Counted from the first letter of the stretch, positions 49,504-59,423 are shown. The stretch is DNA of 64,000 bases from an uncultured bacterium (GCA_947651225.1 CANSYK010000009.1:18765-82764); one strand, 5' to 3'. Translations and numbers: made by a program. The notes: generated by a model from the sequence alone, not told the origin.

Positions 49504-50343
49504 CTAAAATAGATGATTGAGCATGGCATAATTCTGATTCGGATTTTTCTGCTTTGCAATCATAAGCAGTTCTTTTCCAATGCACCGATAAATTTCCTCT
49601 GCATTCGTTCCCTGCAGCACATTCAAGTGCTTCTGAACTGTCCCGGTATCATTGCGCTCTACCGGACCTGTCAATACCTCTGCTGTTGGACATTCTAACA
49701 TTGCATTGACATTATTTCTTACAAGAGGCTCTAAAAGCCTGCGCCCATCTTCCTCCGAAAACCCACATTCACTAAGCAGATTCAGGCTTGTCTGAAAAAG
49801 TCCAATCATATAATTACTCGCAAGCGCCGCTGCCGCATGATATTTCATTTTATCTTCCGCTTTTACAAGACATACTTTATGTCCCAACCCCTCAAAGAGC
49901 TGACGCATTTTTTGCACTGCCTCTTCATTTCCTTCCATTGTTATATAAGCTGTAGAAAACGTTTCATAGGATTTGAATTTGTCGCTGAACGCAAACATTG
50001 GATGAATGGAACAGCCGGATGCCCCGGTTGCCTCTATTCCAGAAAAAACATACGATGATAACGAACCACTAAAATGACATATCACTTTCCCTGCTAATTT
50101 GTAATTTGCAATGCAATCCCATACATGTGCAATCTCCCCATCAGGAGTCGCAATAAAAAGGGTATCGCTCGCATCTACAATTGACTGAATATCGTAATAT
50201 GCTTTTGTTTCTGTAAAATCTGCCGCACTGACGGCATGTTCATAAGTTCGGCTGTAATAGCCGGACACAGCAATCTTATTTCTACAAAGATACGCCCCTA
50301 AAGTCGTACCTGCCTTCCCTGCGCCTATAATTCCAATTGTCAA
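49504..50343 (-). CDS. Rossmann-like/DUF2520 oxidoreductase
   Basis: IGIIGAGKAGTTLGAYLCRN; CHFSGSLSSYVF...GCSIHPMFAF; KMKYHAAAALASNYMIGLFQTS. Confidence 0.88.
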   Translation of the reverse strand: MTIGIIGAGKAGTTLGAYLCRNKIAVSGYYSRTYEHAVSAADFTETKAYYDIQSIVDASDTLFIATPDGEIAHVWDCIANYKLAGKVICHFSGSLSSYVFSGIEATGASGCSIHPMFAFSDKFKSYETFSTAYITMEGNEEAVQKMRQLFEGLGHKVCLVKAEDKMKYHAAAALASNYMIGLFQTSLNLLSECGFSEEDGRRLLEPLVRNNVNAMLECPTAEVLTGPVERNDTGTVQKHLNVLQGTNAEEIYRCIGKELLMIAKQKNPNQNYAMLNHLF

Positions 50344-50458
50344 ATTACCACCTCGCTTTTGTGGTAATCCATCATCATCTGATGCAGTTTCTTTCCAGAA
50401 TACCGCTCATACAACCGAAAGAATTATAGCATGACCAGACATATTATGCAATAGAAAA

Positions 50459-50528
50459 ACAAAAGCTGCTGTTTTTGCAGCGCCAGATGGTTTTTCGCAT
50501 GATGTTTCGAATAGCCGTGAATAGTAAC
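50459..50528. repeat. Partial copy of the GAATAGCCGTGAATAGTAAC repeat
   Basis: AAAAACAAAAGCTGCTGTTTTTGCAGCGCCAGATGG...TTTTTCGCATGATGTTTCGAATAGCCGTGAATAGTAAC, nearly identical to part of 59337-59423. Confidence 0.8.
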
Positions 50529-50883
50529 CGATTCTAAAACCAGCCATTTCCTTTTTAAGCAAAAAAATTCCTCTTCACAGTGAAAATCACTCTGAAGAGG
50601 AGAGGGGTTTGAGGGGTATATCTTGTTACTGTTACATTAGTAACTTGATAACAAACTTAGTATATCACAAAAAGGACAACAATAGGACAACAAAAAGTTA
50701 CAATTTTGATACATTTTTTTCTAATTTTTGCAATTTTTTCTTAAAAAAATCTTTATAACCTTTGATTTTTCTTATGAATTTCCATCTTTTTTCATATTCT
50801 CCCATTTAATTCCCATTTTCGCCAATTTTTGACTTCTTCTGCTTATCATTATGATTCACACTTCCAAGCATAGGCCAAACCTG

Positions 50884-51837
50884 CTATTTCATTTTCTGCT
50901 GAATCAAATATCCGGTAGTATACTCCGCCCAACTGTAGTTTGACATATATTCCCCTGCAAAATTCATCATATCATTTGTTTCCTGTTTCAGAAAATCAAA
51001 ATAGTCACATTTTACCTGATTCGTATCGACTGCCAGGCTGTTCCACTGCCGGACAATAATATCTTCTGCCCCATATTCCCGTAATGTTTTCGTCAACTGG
51101 CTGATAATTGTCTGTACCTGATTTTTGACAGAACGGTTATACTCCTTATCCTCAAAAAGGATAGCGGCAATCTCCGTATTGGTCACTCCTGCTCCCCTTC
51201 TGTCAATTAAGAACGCAAAAAGCTCTTCTGATTTACTTCTGGAAAATTTCACCGGCTTATCATCTATAAATACCTGGAATTTTCCAAAAGTCTGAACGAT
51301 AACCTTCTTTGGTTCTGTTTCCTTTTCCTCCTCTAACACATCAACCTGACACATTTTCATGGCAGAAATCGCATTCTGATGGGATTCTGCCGTTACACCG
51401 GCACAGCAGGAAGCATCTACCTGAATCACTTTTTCCGGAAAATATGCCTTTACCAACAATACATTTGAAATCACGCAGATATCCGTACAAAGTCCCGCAA
51501 ACTCAATTACCTCTTCCTCTTTTACAAGGTCAGGAAGTTCTGTTGAACCAAAAGTTGGTTTTTCAATGACTTCTTTTGCAAACTCTTTAAGCTCTGGTAT
51601 AATCTCCCACCCCTCTGTTCCCCTGATACAATGCCTGACCGGCAGTTTTTTTCCCTCCTGGGTGTCCAGGTAATTTTCCTCATGGGTATCTTTTGTAAAT
51701 ATAATTCTCGTTCCCTGCTCTTTCTCCTGTTGCAGCTTTTTGTAAAATTTGGGAACAATCGCCTGTGCCTCACTTGTCCCTAAAGCTCCTGTCACAAAAT
51801 CCACCTGCATATCAACAACAATCAACGCTTTTTTCAT
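50884..51837 (-). CDS. Nicotinamidase/isochorismatase-family hydrolase fused to C-terminal winged-helix (SARP/BTAD-like) domain
   Basis: KALIVVDMQVDFVTGALG, IIFTKDTHEENYL, EFAGLCTDICVISNVLL; C-terminus VQTFGKFQVFIDDKPVKFSRSKSEELFAFLIDRRGAGVTNTEIAAILFED. Confidence 0.85.
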   Translation of the reverse strand: MKKALIVVDMQVDFVTGALGTSEAQAIVPKFYKKLQQEKEQGTRIIFTKDTHEENYLDTQEGKKLPVRHCIRGTEGWEIIPELKEFAKEVIEKPTFGSTELPDLVKEEEVIEFAGLCTDICVISNVLLVKAYFPEKVIQVDASCCAGVTAESHQNAISAMKMCQVDVLEEEKETEPKKVIVQTFGKFQVFIDDKPVKFSRSKSEELFAFLIDRRGAGVTNTEIAAILFEDKEYNRSVKNQVQTIISQLTKTLREYGAEDIIVRQWNSLAVDTNQVKCDYFDFLKQETNDMMNFAGEYMSNYSWAEYTTGYLIQQKMK

Positions 51838-51954
51838 TTCTACCTCCGTTTTTGAACAGCCCTGTTTACAAGGCTGCCATTTTCCTGTTCATTCTTCCAT
51901 TTTAACAGGAATAAAAACGAAATGCCAGTGTATGTTTGAAAACGCTGCTATTGC

Positions 51955-53973
51955 CTACCGCCGCCCCACAATCTGATAATAGATCCGAGAAGTGATTTTA
52001 TAAACTAACATATAGATGACCAAAAACACCAATACCGTCCCTGCTGTGCAGCCTAAAAATAATTTTGTATTTGTCAGGTTCAACATCGACATAATATTTT
52101 TAATAATCGGAAAGGCAAAACAAATATGCATTACTGCCATTATAATAGGAAGTAAAAACACCATCCTGATCTGACTGTTGATTATATGGCTGATTTCCCG
52201 GTTCGCAAGCCCAATTTTACTCATAATCTGGAAATTACGCTGATCTCCATACCCCTCACTAATCTGTTTATAATAGATAATCAATACAGTAGCAACTAAA
52301 AACAGGCTTCCAATAAAAATTCCAATGAAAAGCACACTGGCATACAAACCAATAGATTCCTGCCATGACGAATAATAATCTTCTACCAGACAGATATTTT
52401 CTATCCCTTTCTTCTTTAGAAATTTTTTAATCTGTTTTCCATACGCCTCCTTATCCTCCCATTTTCCATCCAAATCAAAATTATATTTTTGGCAAAATTG
52501 CGGACTTAAAGTTCCTCTGTTACGCTCTATTCTTTCACTTAATTTCTGACAGAGTTCTGCCATCTCATTGTAATCAGACAGCAAAAGAACTGCCGCCGGA
52601 TAAAGATTGTTTGTAAGTTTTTCGTCAATTGCACCCTCATTTTGGAAACGGATTTTTACGCCATCTACCTCCATGCTGTCTCCATCAATTTCTGCTTCTT
52701 CATTTGTCAAAAGCAGTGGAACATCCCCTCCCTGCGTCAGGCTGCCTCCTGTCATCTCATTATATTCCGGAAGCAGCATCACCCCAAAGGCAAGTATATC
52801 ATTTGCTGTATAATCATCATCATCTTCTTCGGACTGATAGTTATTCCCTTCACTTCTGAGAAGCACCACCTCATAATCGAAATAAGTTTCTATTGATTTA
52901 ATACTCACATCCCGCTTTTGCGCAAGTTCTTCCGTAACATCCTTTAACTGCTTTGCTGTTTCCTCCGATTCCTGTAAAGTTTTCCCCTCGCAGTTTACCT
53001 TAACAGAAACATCCTTTGGATAGCGGTATCTATGCTCATCATCAATCCCGACATAAAGGGAAACTGTTGTTGACAATACAACAATTACCATTGTCACCAG
53101 AATACAGATACTTGCAAGTCCCATAGCATTCTGCTTCATACGGTACATCATACCAGAAACTGTAACAAAATGTGTTTTATGATAATAGAACTTTCTGTTT
53201 TTCTTTAACATTTTTAAAAGTACAATACTTCCAGCTACAAAAAGAAAATATGTCCCTATAATTACCAAAATCACTGCCACAAAAAACAATCCCATGACGT
53301 TTAGTGGATTCTTTGTTGTAATGGCAATCTCATATCCTATTCCCAAAGCAATAACACCAAGAAAGGCAAACAGCCACTTTGCTTTTGGTTCCCGTTCTCC
53401 TGCATTTGTCTCCCGCATCAAATCAACCGGCTTTAACCATGCCGCCTTAAACAGATTCTGTAACACAGCAGCAGCAAATACCACCGCAAACACAAGCACT
53501 GTAATTGTAACCGCATGTGGCGAAACAAAAAAATCGAATTTTGCCTCCAATCCAATCATACGGATTAAGACGAGAAAAAGCAGCCTTGAAAAAATAATTC
53601 CCAAAATTAATCCAACAACAACGCCACCGATTGCTACAATTGTAATCTCCCATGTGATAACTTTTGCAATATGTTTCTTTTCCATACCAAGTACATTGTA
53701 AAGCCCAAGTTCCCGTGTTCTTTGCTTCATCAAAAAACTGTTAGTATAAAAAATGATAATAACAGATATAATTCCTGCAACCCAGACACCAAACCCCAAA
53801 ATCTGGCTCATATATTCCGCTCCATAATACAGCCCATCTGACTGCCCCGCAATGGACAATAGCATATAAAACATCGCTACCATCACAATTGCTGATAATA
53901 AGAACGGAAAAAACGCATTTCTATTTTTCCTGATATTAGTAAATGCCAGTTTAAAATATAACCCTCTTTTCAT
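51955..53973 (-). CDS. ABC transporter permease, BceB/FtsX-like
   Basis: LAFTNIRKNRNAFFPFLLSAIVMVAMFYMLLSI; ~10 TM helices with a large extracellular domain. Confidence 0.9.
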   Translation of the reverse strand: MKRGLYFKLAFTNIRKNRNAFFPFLLSAIVMVAMFYMLLSIAGQSDGLYYGAEYMSQILGFGVWVAGIISVIIIFYTNSFLMKQRTRELGLYNVLGMEKKHIAKVITWEITIVAIGGVVVGLILGIIFSRLLFLVLIRMIGLEAKFDFFVSPHAVTITVLVFAVVFAAAVLQNLFKAAWLKPVDLMRETNAGEREPKAKWLFAFLGVIALGIGYEIAITTKNPLNVMGLFFVAVILVIIGTYFLFVAGSIVLLKMLKKNRKFYYHKTHFVTVSGMMYRMKQNAMGLASICILVTMVIVVLSTTVSLYVGIDDEHRYRYPKDVSVKVNCEGKTLQESEETAKQLKDVTEELAQKRDVSIKSIETYFDYEVVLLRSEGNNYQSEEDDDDYTANDILAFGVMLLPEYNEMTGGSLTQGGDVPLLLTNEEAEIDGDSMEVDGVKIRFQNEGAIDEKLTNNLYPAAVLLLSDYNEMAELCQKLSERIERNRGTLSPQFCQKYNFDLDGKWEDKEAYGKQIKKFLKKKGIENICLVEDYYSSWQESIGLYASVLFIGIFIGSLFLVATVLIIYYKQISEGYGDQRNFQIMSKIGLANREISHIINSQIRMVFLLPIIMAVMHICFAFPIIKNIMSMLNLTNTKLFLGCTAGTVLVFLVIYMLVYKITSRIYYQIVGRR

Positions 53974-54773
53974 GCCTCTCCTCCCTGTGACAACAAAAGC
54001 GTCAATGTATCAGAAATTTTCTTATACATCATGTCATTTGTCATATCTCCACGATAAATCTGATGGTAGATTTCGCCATCCTTGATAAATAAAACCCTGC
54101 CAGCTCTCGCTGCGGCAGCTGTAGAGTGTGTAACCATTACAATGCTCTGCCCACTCTGGTGAATATTCTCAAAAGCATCCAGCAAATCCGTTGTAGATTT
54201 GGAATCCAATGCCCCAGTTGGTTCGTCTGCCAAAATCAGCTCTGGCTCCGTAATAATTGCCCGGCATACTGCGGCACGCTGCTTTTGCCCGCCTGAAACC
54301 TCATAAGGATATTTGTTCAAAAGCTGTTCAATATGGACATATTTTGCCACTTTCTGAAGCTTTGGGGCAATCGTATCATACTTCTCCCCAGCAAGCACAA
54401 GCGGCAGGCAAATATTGTCCCCTAAACTAAAACTGTCCAATAAATTAAAATCCTGAAAAACGAACCCTAAATGCTCCCTGCGGAACTTTGCCAGCTCACC
54501 GTCCCGTATCTGGCTGATTTCCTTACCATTTAATTGAATCGAACCATCTGTCGGTTTGTCAATCGAAGCCAGAACATTTAAAAGTGTTGTCTTACCACTT
54601 CCTGACTCTCCCATAATCGCAAGATATTCCCCCTGCTCCACCGAAAACGTAATATTGCGCAACGCTTCTACTTTATTGCCGCCAAAACGCGTCGTATATA
54701 CCTTCTTTACATTCCTAACATCTAATAGTGTCATCTTTTCCCTCCTCAAATCTGCCCGGAAATAATTCCTCAC
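53970..54773 (-). CDS. ABC transporter ATP-binding protein, BceA-like
   Basis: [54 protein letters not shown]. Confidence 0.93.
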   Translation of the reverse strand: MRNYFRADLRREKMTLLDVRNVKKVYTTRFGGNKVEALRNITFSVEQGEYLAIMGESGSGKTTLLNVLASIDKPTDGSIQLNGKEISQIRDGELAKFRREHLGFVFQDFNLLDSFSLGDNICLPLVLAGEKYDTIAPKLQKVAKYVHIEQLLNKYPYEVSGGQKQRAAVCRAIITEPELILADEPTGALDSKSTTDLLDAFENIHQSGQSIVMVTHSTAAAARAGRVLFIKDGEIYHQIYRGDMTNDMMYKKISDTLTLLLSQGGEA

Positions 54774-55070
54774 TTCCTGTGCCTCTCTCCTGTTACTATA
54801 ACCATTATATAAAAAAAAGAAATGTAATGCCTTAACTCCAGCTTACATTTCTTTTTAAAATCCTTACGTTTTTGTAAGGTTTAGGAAGAAATCCCCCATT
54901 CAACCATTCCCATTTTCCAAGATACGCAGAACTTGTTCAGGAAAAACAGGAACTTTTCTACATGCCTGCCACCCCTGCGATTTCAAATAATATCAAAACG
55001 CCGCAAAAACAGAGAAAACATGCGGCGTTTTGATTATTCAGGCACAAAAGTATTGCAGCCTTTTTCTTTC

Positions 55071-55691
55071 TTATTGTTCTTCCTGATGAAACATTTTTTT
55101 GTCAAATTCAGGATTAAAATAGTAAAAATTCTTAGAGTCTAACTTTTGCTTTGTCATTTCCAACGCCTCACCAAAACGCTGAAAATGAACAATTTCCCTA
55201 GCACGAAGAAATTTTAAAGGTTCCCTTACATCAGGGTCTTCAATAACACGCAATAAATTTTCGTAAACTGTTCTGGCCTTTTGTTCCGCCGCTAAATCTT
55301 CATACAGGTCAGCCATGGCATCGCCTTTGGACTGAAATTCCAGTGCAGTAAATGGAACGCCTGCTGCCGCCTGTGGCCACACTCCTGCCGTATGGTCAAT
55401 ATAATAAGCATCAAAACCGGCTGTTTTAGCTTCCTCCGGCGTAAGATTTTTGGTAAGCTGATAAACCATAGCACAGATAATTTCCATATGGTTAATTTCT
55501 TCTGTACCAATATCCGTCATCAATCCACCTACCTTCTTAATCGGCATAGAATACCGTTGTGCAAGATAACGCATTGAAGCGGACAGTTCACCATCCGGCC
55601 CACCATACTGGCTGATAATCAGCTGCGCCGTTTTCGGGCAGGTTTTGTTAATTTTGACGGGAAATTGTAAGCGTTTTTCATAACACCACAT
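55071..55691 (-). CDS. cotJC: Manganese-catalase-family spore coat protein CotJC
   Basis: MWCYEKRLQFPVKINKTCPKTAQLIISQYGGPDGELSASMRYLAQRY, GTEEINHMEIICAMV. Confidence 0.9.
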   Translation of the reverse strand: MWCYEKRLQFPVKINKTCPKTAQLIISQYGGPDGELSASMRYLAQRYSMPIKKVGGLMTDIGTEEINHMEIICAMVYQLTKNLTPEEAKTAGFDAYYIDHTAGVWPQAAAGVPFTALEFQSKGDAMADLYEDLAAEQKARTVYENLLRVIEDPDVREPLKFLRAREIVHFQRFGEALEMTKQKLDSKNFYYFNPEFDKKMFHQEEQ

Positions 55692-56143
55692 CAGACATGC
55701 CCTCCTTCCCATGGAACAGGACCTTTTGCCCATCCATATTCTTCTGTTTCTGGTGTACCAGTAATCATAGAACTTTGCGTCAGCGGATTATATTGCTTGG
55801 CATAATCTGCCAACAGTTCCAGCCTTTTTTGCGTTAACTCTTTAAATAGTGCCAATCCATTTTTACAATCCGGATGGGTATCTAAATAAAGTGTCAAATC
55901 GTTAATAGCAAAACTAACCGCATTTATTTCATTTAATTTTTTCGACTGGTCAGACTGCCCTTCCTCTTTACAAATAGAACATGGAATTTTTTCTGCCTTA
56001 TAAAATTCCATATTCAAGCAAGGAAAAATAGTACCATTGGATAAAGCAGTTTTCCAATCATATGGCTCACACCACTCCTGCAAAGGAAGAGATGCCATAG
56101 CAAGTGTTTCACCGGTATTACAGCAATCATCTAAAAACCCCAT
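55691..56143 (-). CDS. CotJA-CotJB fusion-like spore coat protein
   Basis: ETLAMASLPLQEWCEPYDWKTALSNGTIFPCLNMEFYKA (CotJA-like) then EINAVSFAINDLTLYLDTHPDCKNGLALFKELTQKRLELLADYAKQYNPLT (CotJB-like). Start at MGFLDD. Confidence 0.8.
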   Translation of the reverse strand: MGFLDDCCNTGETLAMASLPLQEWCEPYDWKTALSNGTIFPCLNMEFYKAEKIPCSICKEEGQSDQSKKLNEINAVSFAINDLTLYLDTHPDCKNGLALFKELTQKRLELLADYAKQYNPLTQSSMITGTPETEEYGWAKGPVPWEGGHV

Positions 56144-56326
56144 ACATATCTCCTTTCTATGCTGCATCAACATACAAATTTGAAATGATAGTTACACAAT
56201 TTATTTTGTTCAAATGAAGCTGTTCTATGTTACAAATTTTTTGGTAAATAGCAACATGTTCTTCATTCATAATTGCCTGTTCCTTCTTCACGTGGCTATT
56301 CACGGTTAACCGCAAATAGTCACAAA

Positions 56327-56369
56327 AAATCCAGATACCACTAAAAGATAGTTGGTATCTGGATTTTTG
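56327..56369. terminator. Rho-independent terminator
   Basis: AAATCCAGATACCACTAAAAGATAGTTGGTATCTGGATTTTT. Confidence 0.7.
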
Positions 56370-56461
56370 ATCCTGGCAGCATTTTGAACACATATCAATC
56401 CCCCAAATGCTGCCTGCTACGATTTTCCTGTTTTTAACAAAACTTCACAAATTAATTCTGG

Positions 56462-59047
56462 CTACGCTTTCTTAATTACTATGCTGTTATTTCCCTTATT
56501 TTTGAATAGTTTCTTATATGCAGAAACCTTCTTTGCCGGAACTTTAATTACCAGCTTTTTCGCCGTTCCCTTTAAAGCATTCTTTCCTATTTTTGTAAGT
56601 GACGTCGATTTAATTACAATTGTCTTTAAGTTCGTACAATTCTTGAATGCATCTTTCCCAATCGTCTTAATATTCTTGCTGACAGTGACCTTCTCAACTT
56701 TTTTATTGCCCTTAAATGCATTATTCTTAATACTTGTTACTTTATAGGTTACCTTTTTCCCGTTTATAGAAACTTTTACTGTCGCAGGAATAGAAACCGT
56801 TTTTTTCTTGCTATTATTTGTAGCAACATATTCCACTGTCTTTTTGGAGACATTTGTCACTACATATTTTTGCCCGGAAACAGCAACCTTATCTCCCTTT
56901 TGTACTTTTTCAGCAGGTGCTTTTGTAGGCGCTGCTGGTATGGCTGTCGGTTCAGAAGGAGCTTCTGTTGGAGATGTGCTTGGTTCTGTTGTTGGAGCTA
57001 TTGTCGGCTTGGCAGTAGGCGTTGTAATCGGTTCGGCTGTCGGAGCCGTGGTTGGTTTAGCCGTTGGAGCTGTGGTTGGTTTGGCCGTTGGAGCTGTGGT
57101 TGGCTCGGCTGTTGGGGTCGTGGTTGGCTCAGCTGTTGGCGCTATGGTTGGCTCGGCCGTTGGGACAATTACAGGATAATATGGTCTGTTTGGCTTCTCA
57201 GGTTTTGGGGTAGCATTGCCGTCTGGGTTCTGCTCACCAGAATTATCCTTTGGTACATATAATGATATCAAGCTTCCATCATATTTCAGTGTTGCCGCTC
57301 CATCCCTTGATGTATATGAAATTTTCTCTGGTTGATAGTAAATATTTCCCAAATCCAACTTGTATATATCACTGTCTGCCCAACAATATAATGCATCCCC
57401 AAGCAAAAACTCATATTTTTCATTTATTGTCAGGACTACATTTTTCAAGGTATATCCTGTATCACTTGCAAAATCCCCCAATTTTTGATATCCATCAGCA
57501 GTATATGTCCCTGCATCCTTTATTTCATAGCTGCCATTTCCATGAAAACCGGTTACATCTGTATCACTAAACTTAAAATAAGTTGCATCCTGGCCAGTCT
57601 TTTCATAAGTAAAGGCCAGTTTACTGGATGTGATAGTTGTTTTTGTTCTCTCTGGTGCAAGATTACACACAACCCGCTTTGCATCTGCATCATAGTGCAG
57701 TGTTACTTTGCCATCCTTTGATACATATAATATGTTTTCTGGCTGATAGTAAATATTTCCAAGGTCTAAACTGTATACGCCATTATTATTCCAGGCATAC
57801 CCTGTCTCCTTCAGCAAAAATTCATATTCCCCATTTATTGTCAGGACTACGTTTTTGAGGGTATAATCCGTATCGCTTGCAAAGTCTCCCAGTTTTTGGT
57901 ATCCATCGGCAGTATATGTCCCTGCATTCTCTATTTCATAATCACCATTCCCATGAAAGCCTGTTACTTCTGTATCATTAAACTTAAAATACGTTGCATC
58001 CTGGTCTTTCTTTTCATAAGTAAAGGTCAGTTTGCTGGATGTGATATTGATTTTTGTTCCCTCTGGCGCAGGGGTGCTTGTCGTTTCTGGCGCAGGGGTG
58101 TCTGTCGTTTCTGGCGCAGGGGTGCTTGTTGTTTCTGGTGCAAACAATACTACCAGCTTTGCATCTGCATCATATTGCAGTGTTGCTTTGCCATCCTTTG
58201 ATACATGTGATATATTCTCCGGCTGATAGTAAATATTTCCCAGACCTAAACTATATACACCATTATCATTCCAGGCATACCCTGTTTCCTGTAGCAAAAA
58301 TTCATATTTCCCATTTATTGTTAGGACTACGTTTTTCAGAGTATAATCCGCATCGCTTGCAAAATCCCCCAGTTTTGTATATCCATCAGAAGTATATTCC
58401 CCGGCATTCTCTATTTCATAGGTGCCATTCCCTTGAAAGTCCGTTACCTCTTCACTATTAAACTTGAAAGAAGATGCATCCTCGCTTTTCTTTTCGTAGG
58501 TAAAGCTTAGTTTGCTGGATGTGACATTGTTTTTTATTTTTTCTGGTGCAAGATTACATACAATCAGCTCTGCATCTGCATCATATTGCAGTATTGCTTT
58601 ACCATCCGTTGATACATATAATATCTTCTCTGGCTCATGGTAAATATTTCCCAGGCCTAAACTATGTACACCATTATTATCCCAGGTATACCCTGTCTCC
58701 TGCAACAAAAATTCATATTTCCCATTTATTGTCAGGACTACGTTTTCCATGGTATAATCCGTATCACTTTCAAAATCTCCCAGTTTTGTATACCCATCGG
58801 AAGTATATTCCCCTGCATCCGCTATTTCATAATCGCCATCCCCATGAAAGCCTGTTACCCCTGCACCGCTATACTTAAAGTAAGTAGCATCTTGGCTGTT
58901 CTTTTTATAGGCAAAGGTCAGTTTGCTGGATGTGATATTGATTTTTGTCTCTGCATCTGCTCTGGCTGCTCTCCCCCCCATTGGAAATTGGGTAACTACA
59001 AGGCATAACGCCAATAATACTCCAAAAATTTTTCTGATTCGCTTCAA
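56462..59047 (-). CDS. Secreted/cell-surface repeat protein: signal peptide, four ~110-aa repeats, Pro/Thr stalk, C-terminal BspA-type LRR
   Basis: MKRIRKIFGVLLALCLVVTQFPMGGRAARADA; four TSSKLtFtYeKk.qDAtyFKf...TgDGYtKLGDFaSDtdYTlkNVVLTINgkYEFLL units; PTAEPTTAPTAKPTTAP; KNNAFKGNKKVEKVTVSKNIKTIGKDAFKNCTNLKTI. Confidence 0.9.
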   Translation of the reverse strand: MKRIRKIFGVLLALCLVVTQFPMGGRAARADAETKINITSSKLTFAYKKNSQDATYFKYSGAGVTGFHGDGDYEIADAGEYTSDGYTKLGDFESDTDYTMENVVLTINGKYEFLLQETGYTWDNNGVHSLGLGNIYHEPEKILYVSTDGKAILQYDADAELIVCNLAPEKIKNNVTSSKLSFTYEKKSEDASSFKFNSEEVTDFQGNGTYEIENAGEYTSDGYTKLGDFASDADYTLKNVVLTINGKYEFLLQETGYAWNDNGVYSLGLGNIYYQPENISHVSKDGKATLQYDADAKLVVLFAPETTSTPAPETTDTPAPETTSTPAPEGTKINITSSKLTFTYEKKDQDATYFKFNDTEVTGFHGNGDYEIENAGTYTADGYQKLGDFASDTDYTLKNVVLTINGEYEFLLKETGYAWNNNGVYSLDLGNIYYQPENILYVSKDGKVTLHYDADAKRVVCNLAPERTKTTITSSKLAFTYEKTGQDATYFKFSDTDVTGFHGNGSYEIKDAGTYTADGYQKLGDFASDTGYTLKNVVLTINEKYEFLLGDALYCWADSDIYKLDLGNIYYQPEKISYTSRDGAATLKYDGSLISLYVPKDNSGEQNPDGNATPKPEKPNRPYYPVIVPTAEPTIAPTAEPTTTPTAEPTTAPTAKPTTAPTAKPTTAPTAEPITTPTAKPTIAPTTEPSTSPTEAPSEPTAIPAAPTKAPAEKVQKGDKVAVSGQKYVVTNVSKKTVEYVATNNSKKKTVSIPATVKVSINGKKVTYKVTSIKNNAFKGNKKVEKVTVSKNIKTIGKDAFKNCTNLKTIVIKSTSLTKIGKNALKGTAKKLVIKVPAKKVSAYKKLFKNKGNNSIVIKKA

Positions 59048-59228
59048 AAATAAAACCTCCTCTCATAATCTGTTTTTTAAGTTAGATACTGTTTTTTTGC
59101 TTTGTTACTTTTTACCACCCCCCAAAAAGAATAATTTTCCTTTAAGTATACATCTATACAAAGACTATCATACAAAGACTATATTTTCAACAAAATTTCA
59201 AGAATATGATAGATTTTTTTGTTATTAT

Positions 59229-59423
59229 GTTACTATTCACGGCTGGTTTTAGAAAATAGTCAAACTCGTCGTGCTTGCACGTAAGAGGTTGATTCTTTTC
59301 TAAAATCAGCGTGAAGGCTGTTCTAAACATCATAAGAAAAACAAAAGCTGCTGATTTTGCTGCGCCAGACGGCATAGCCGGATGGTTTTTCGCATGATGT
59401 TTCGAATAGCCGTGAATAGTAAC
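59229..59423. repeat. ~195-bp full-length element bounded by GTTACTATTCACGGCTG / GAATAGCCGTGAATAGTAAC
   Basis: Inverted termini plus internal segments shared with 50459-50528 and 4973-5028. Confidence 0.8.

Noticed and set aside
56935-57170. Direct-repeat DNA resembling a short repeat array
   Set aside because: In-frame coding repeats of the Pro/Thr stalk (PTAEPTTAPTAKP); no spacers, so not a CRISPR array.
56808-58461. Plus-strand ORFs rich in Gly/Val/Ser/Ala or His/Tyr/Leu repeats (e.g. 56808-57179, 58054-58461)
   Set aside because: Antisense shadows of the minus-strand repeat protein at 56462-59047; no RBS or recognisable domains.
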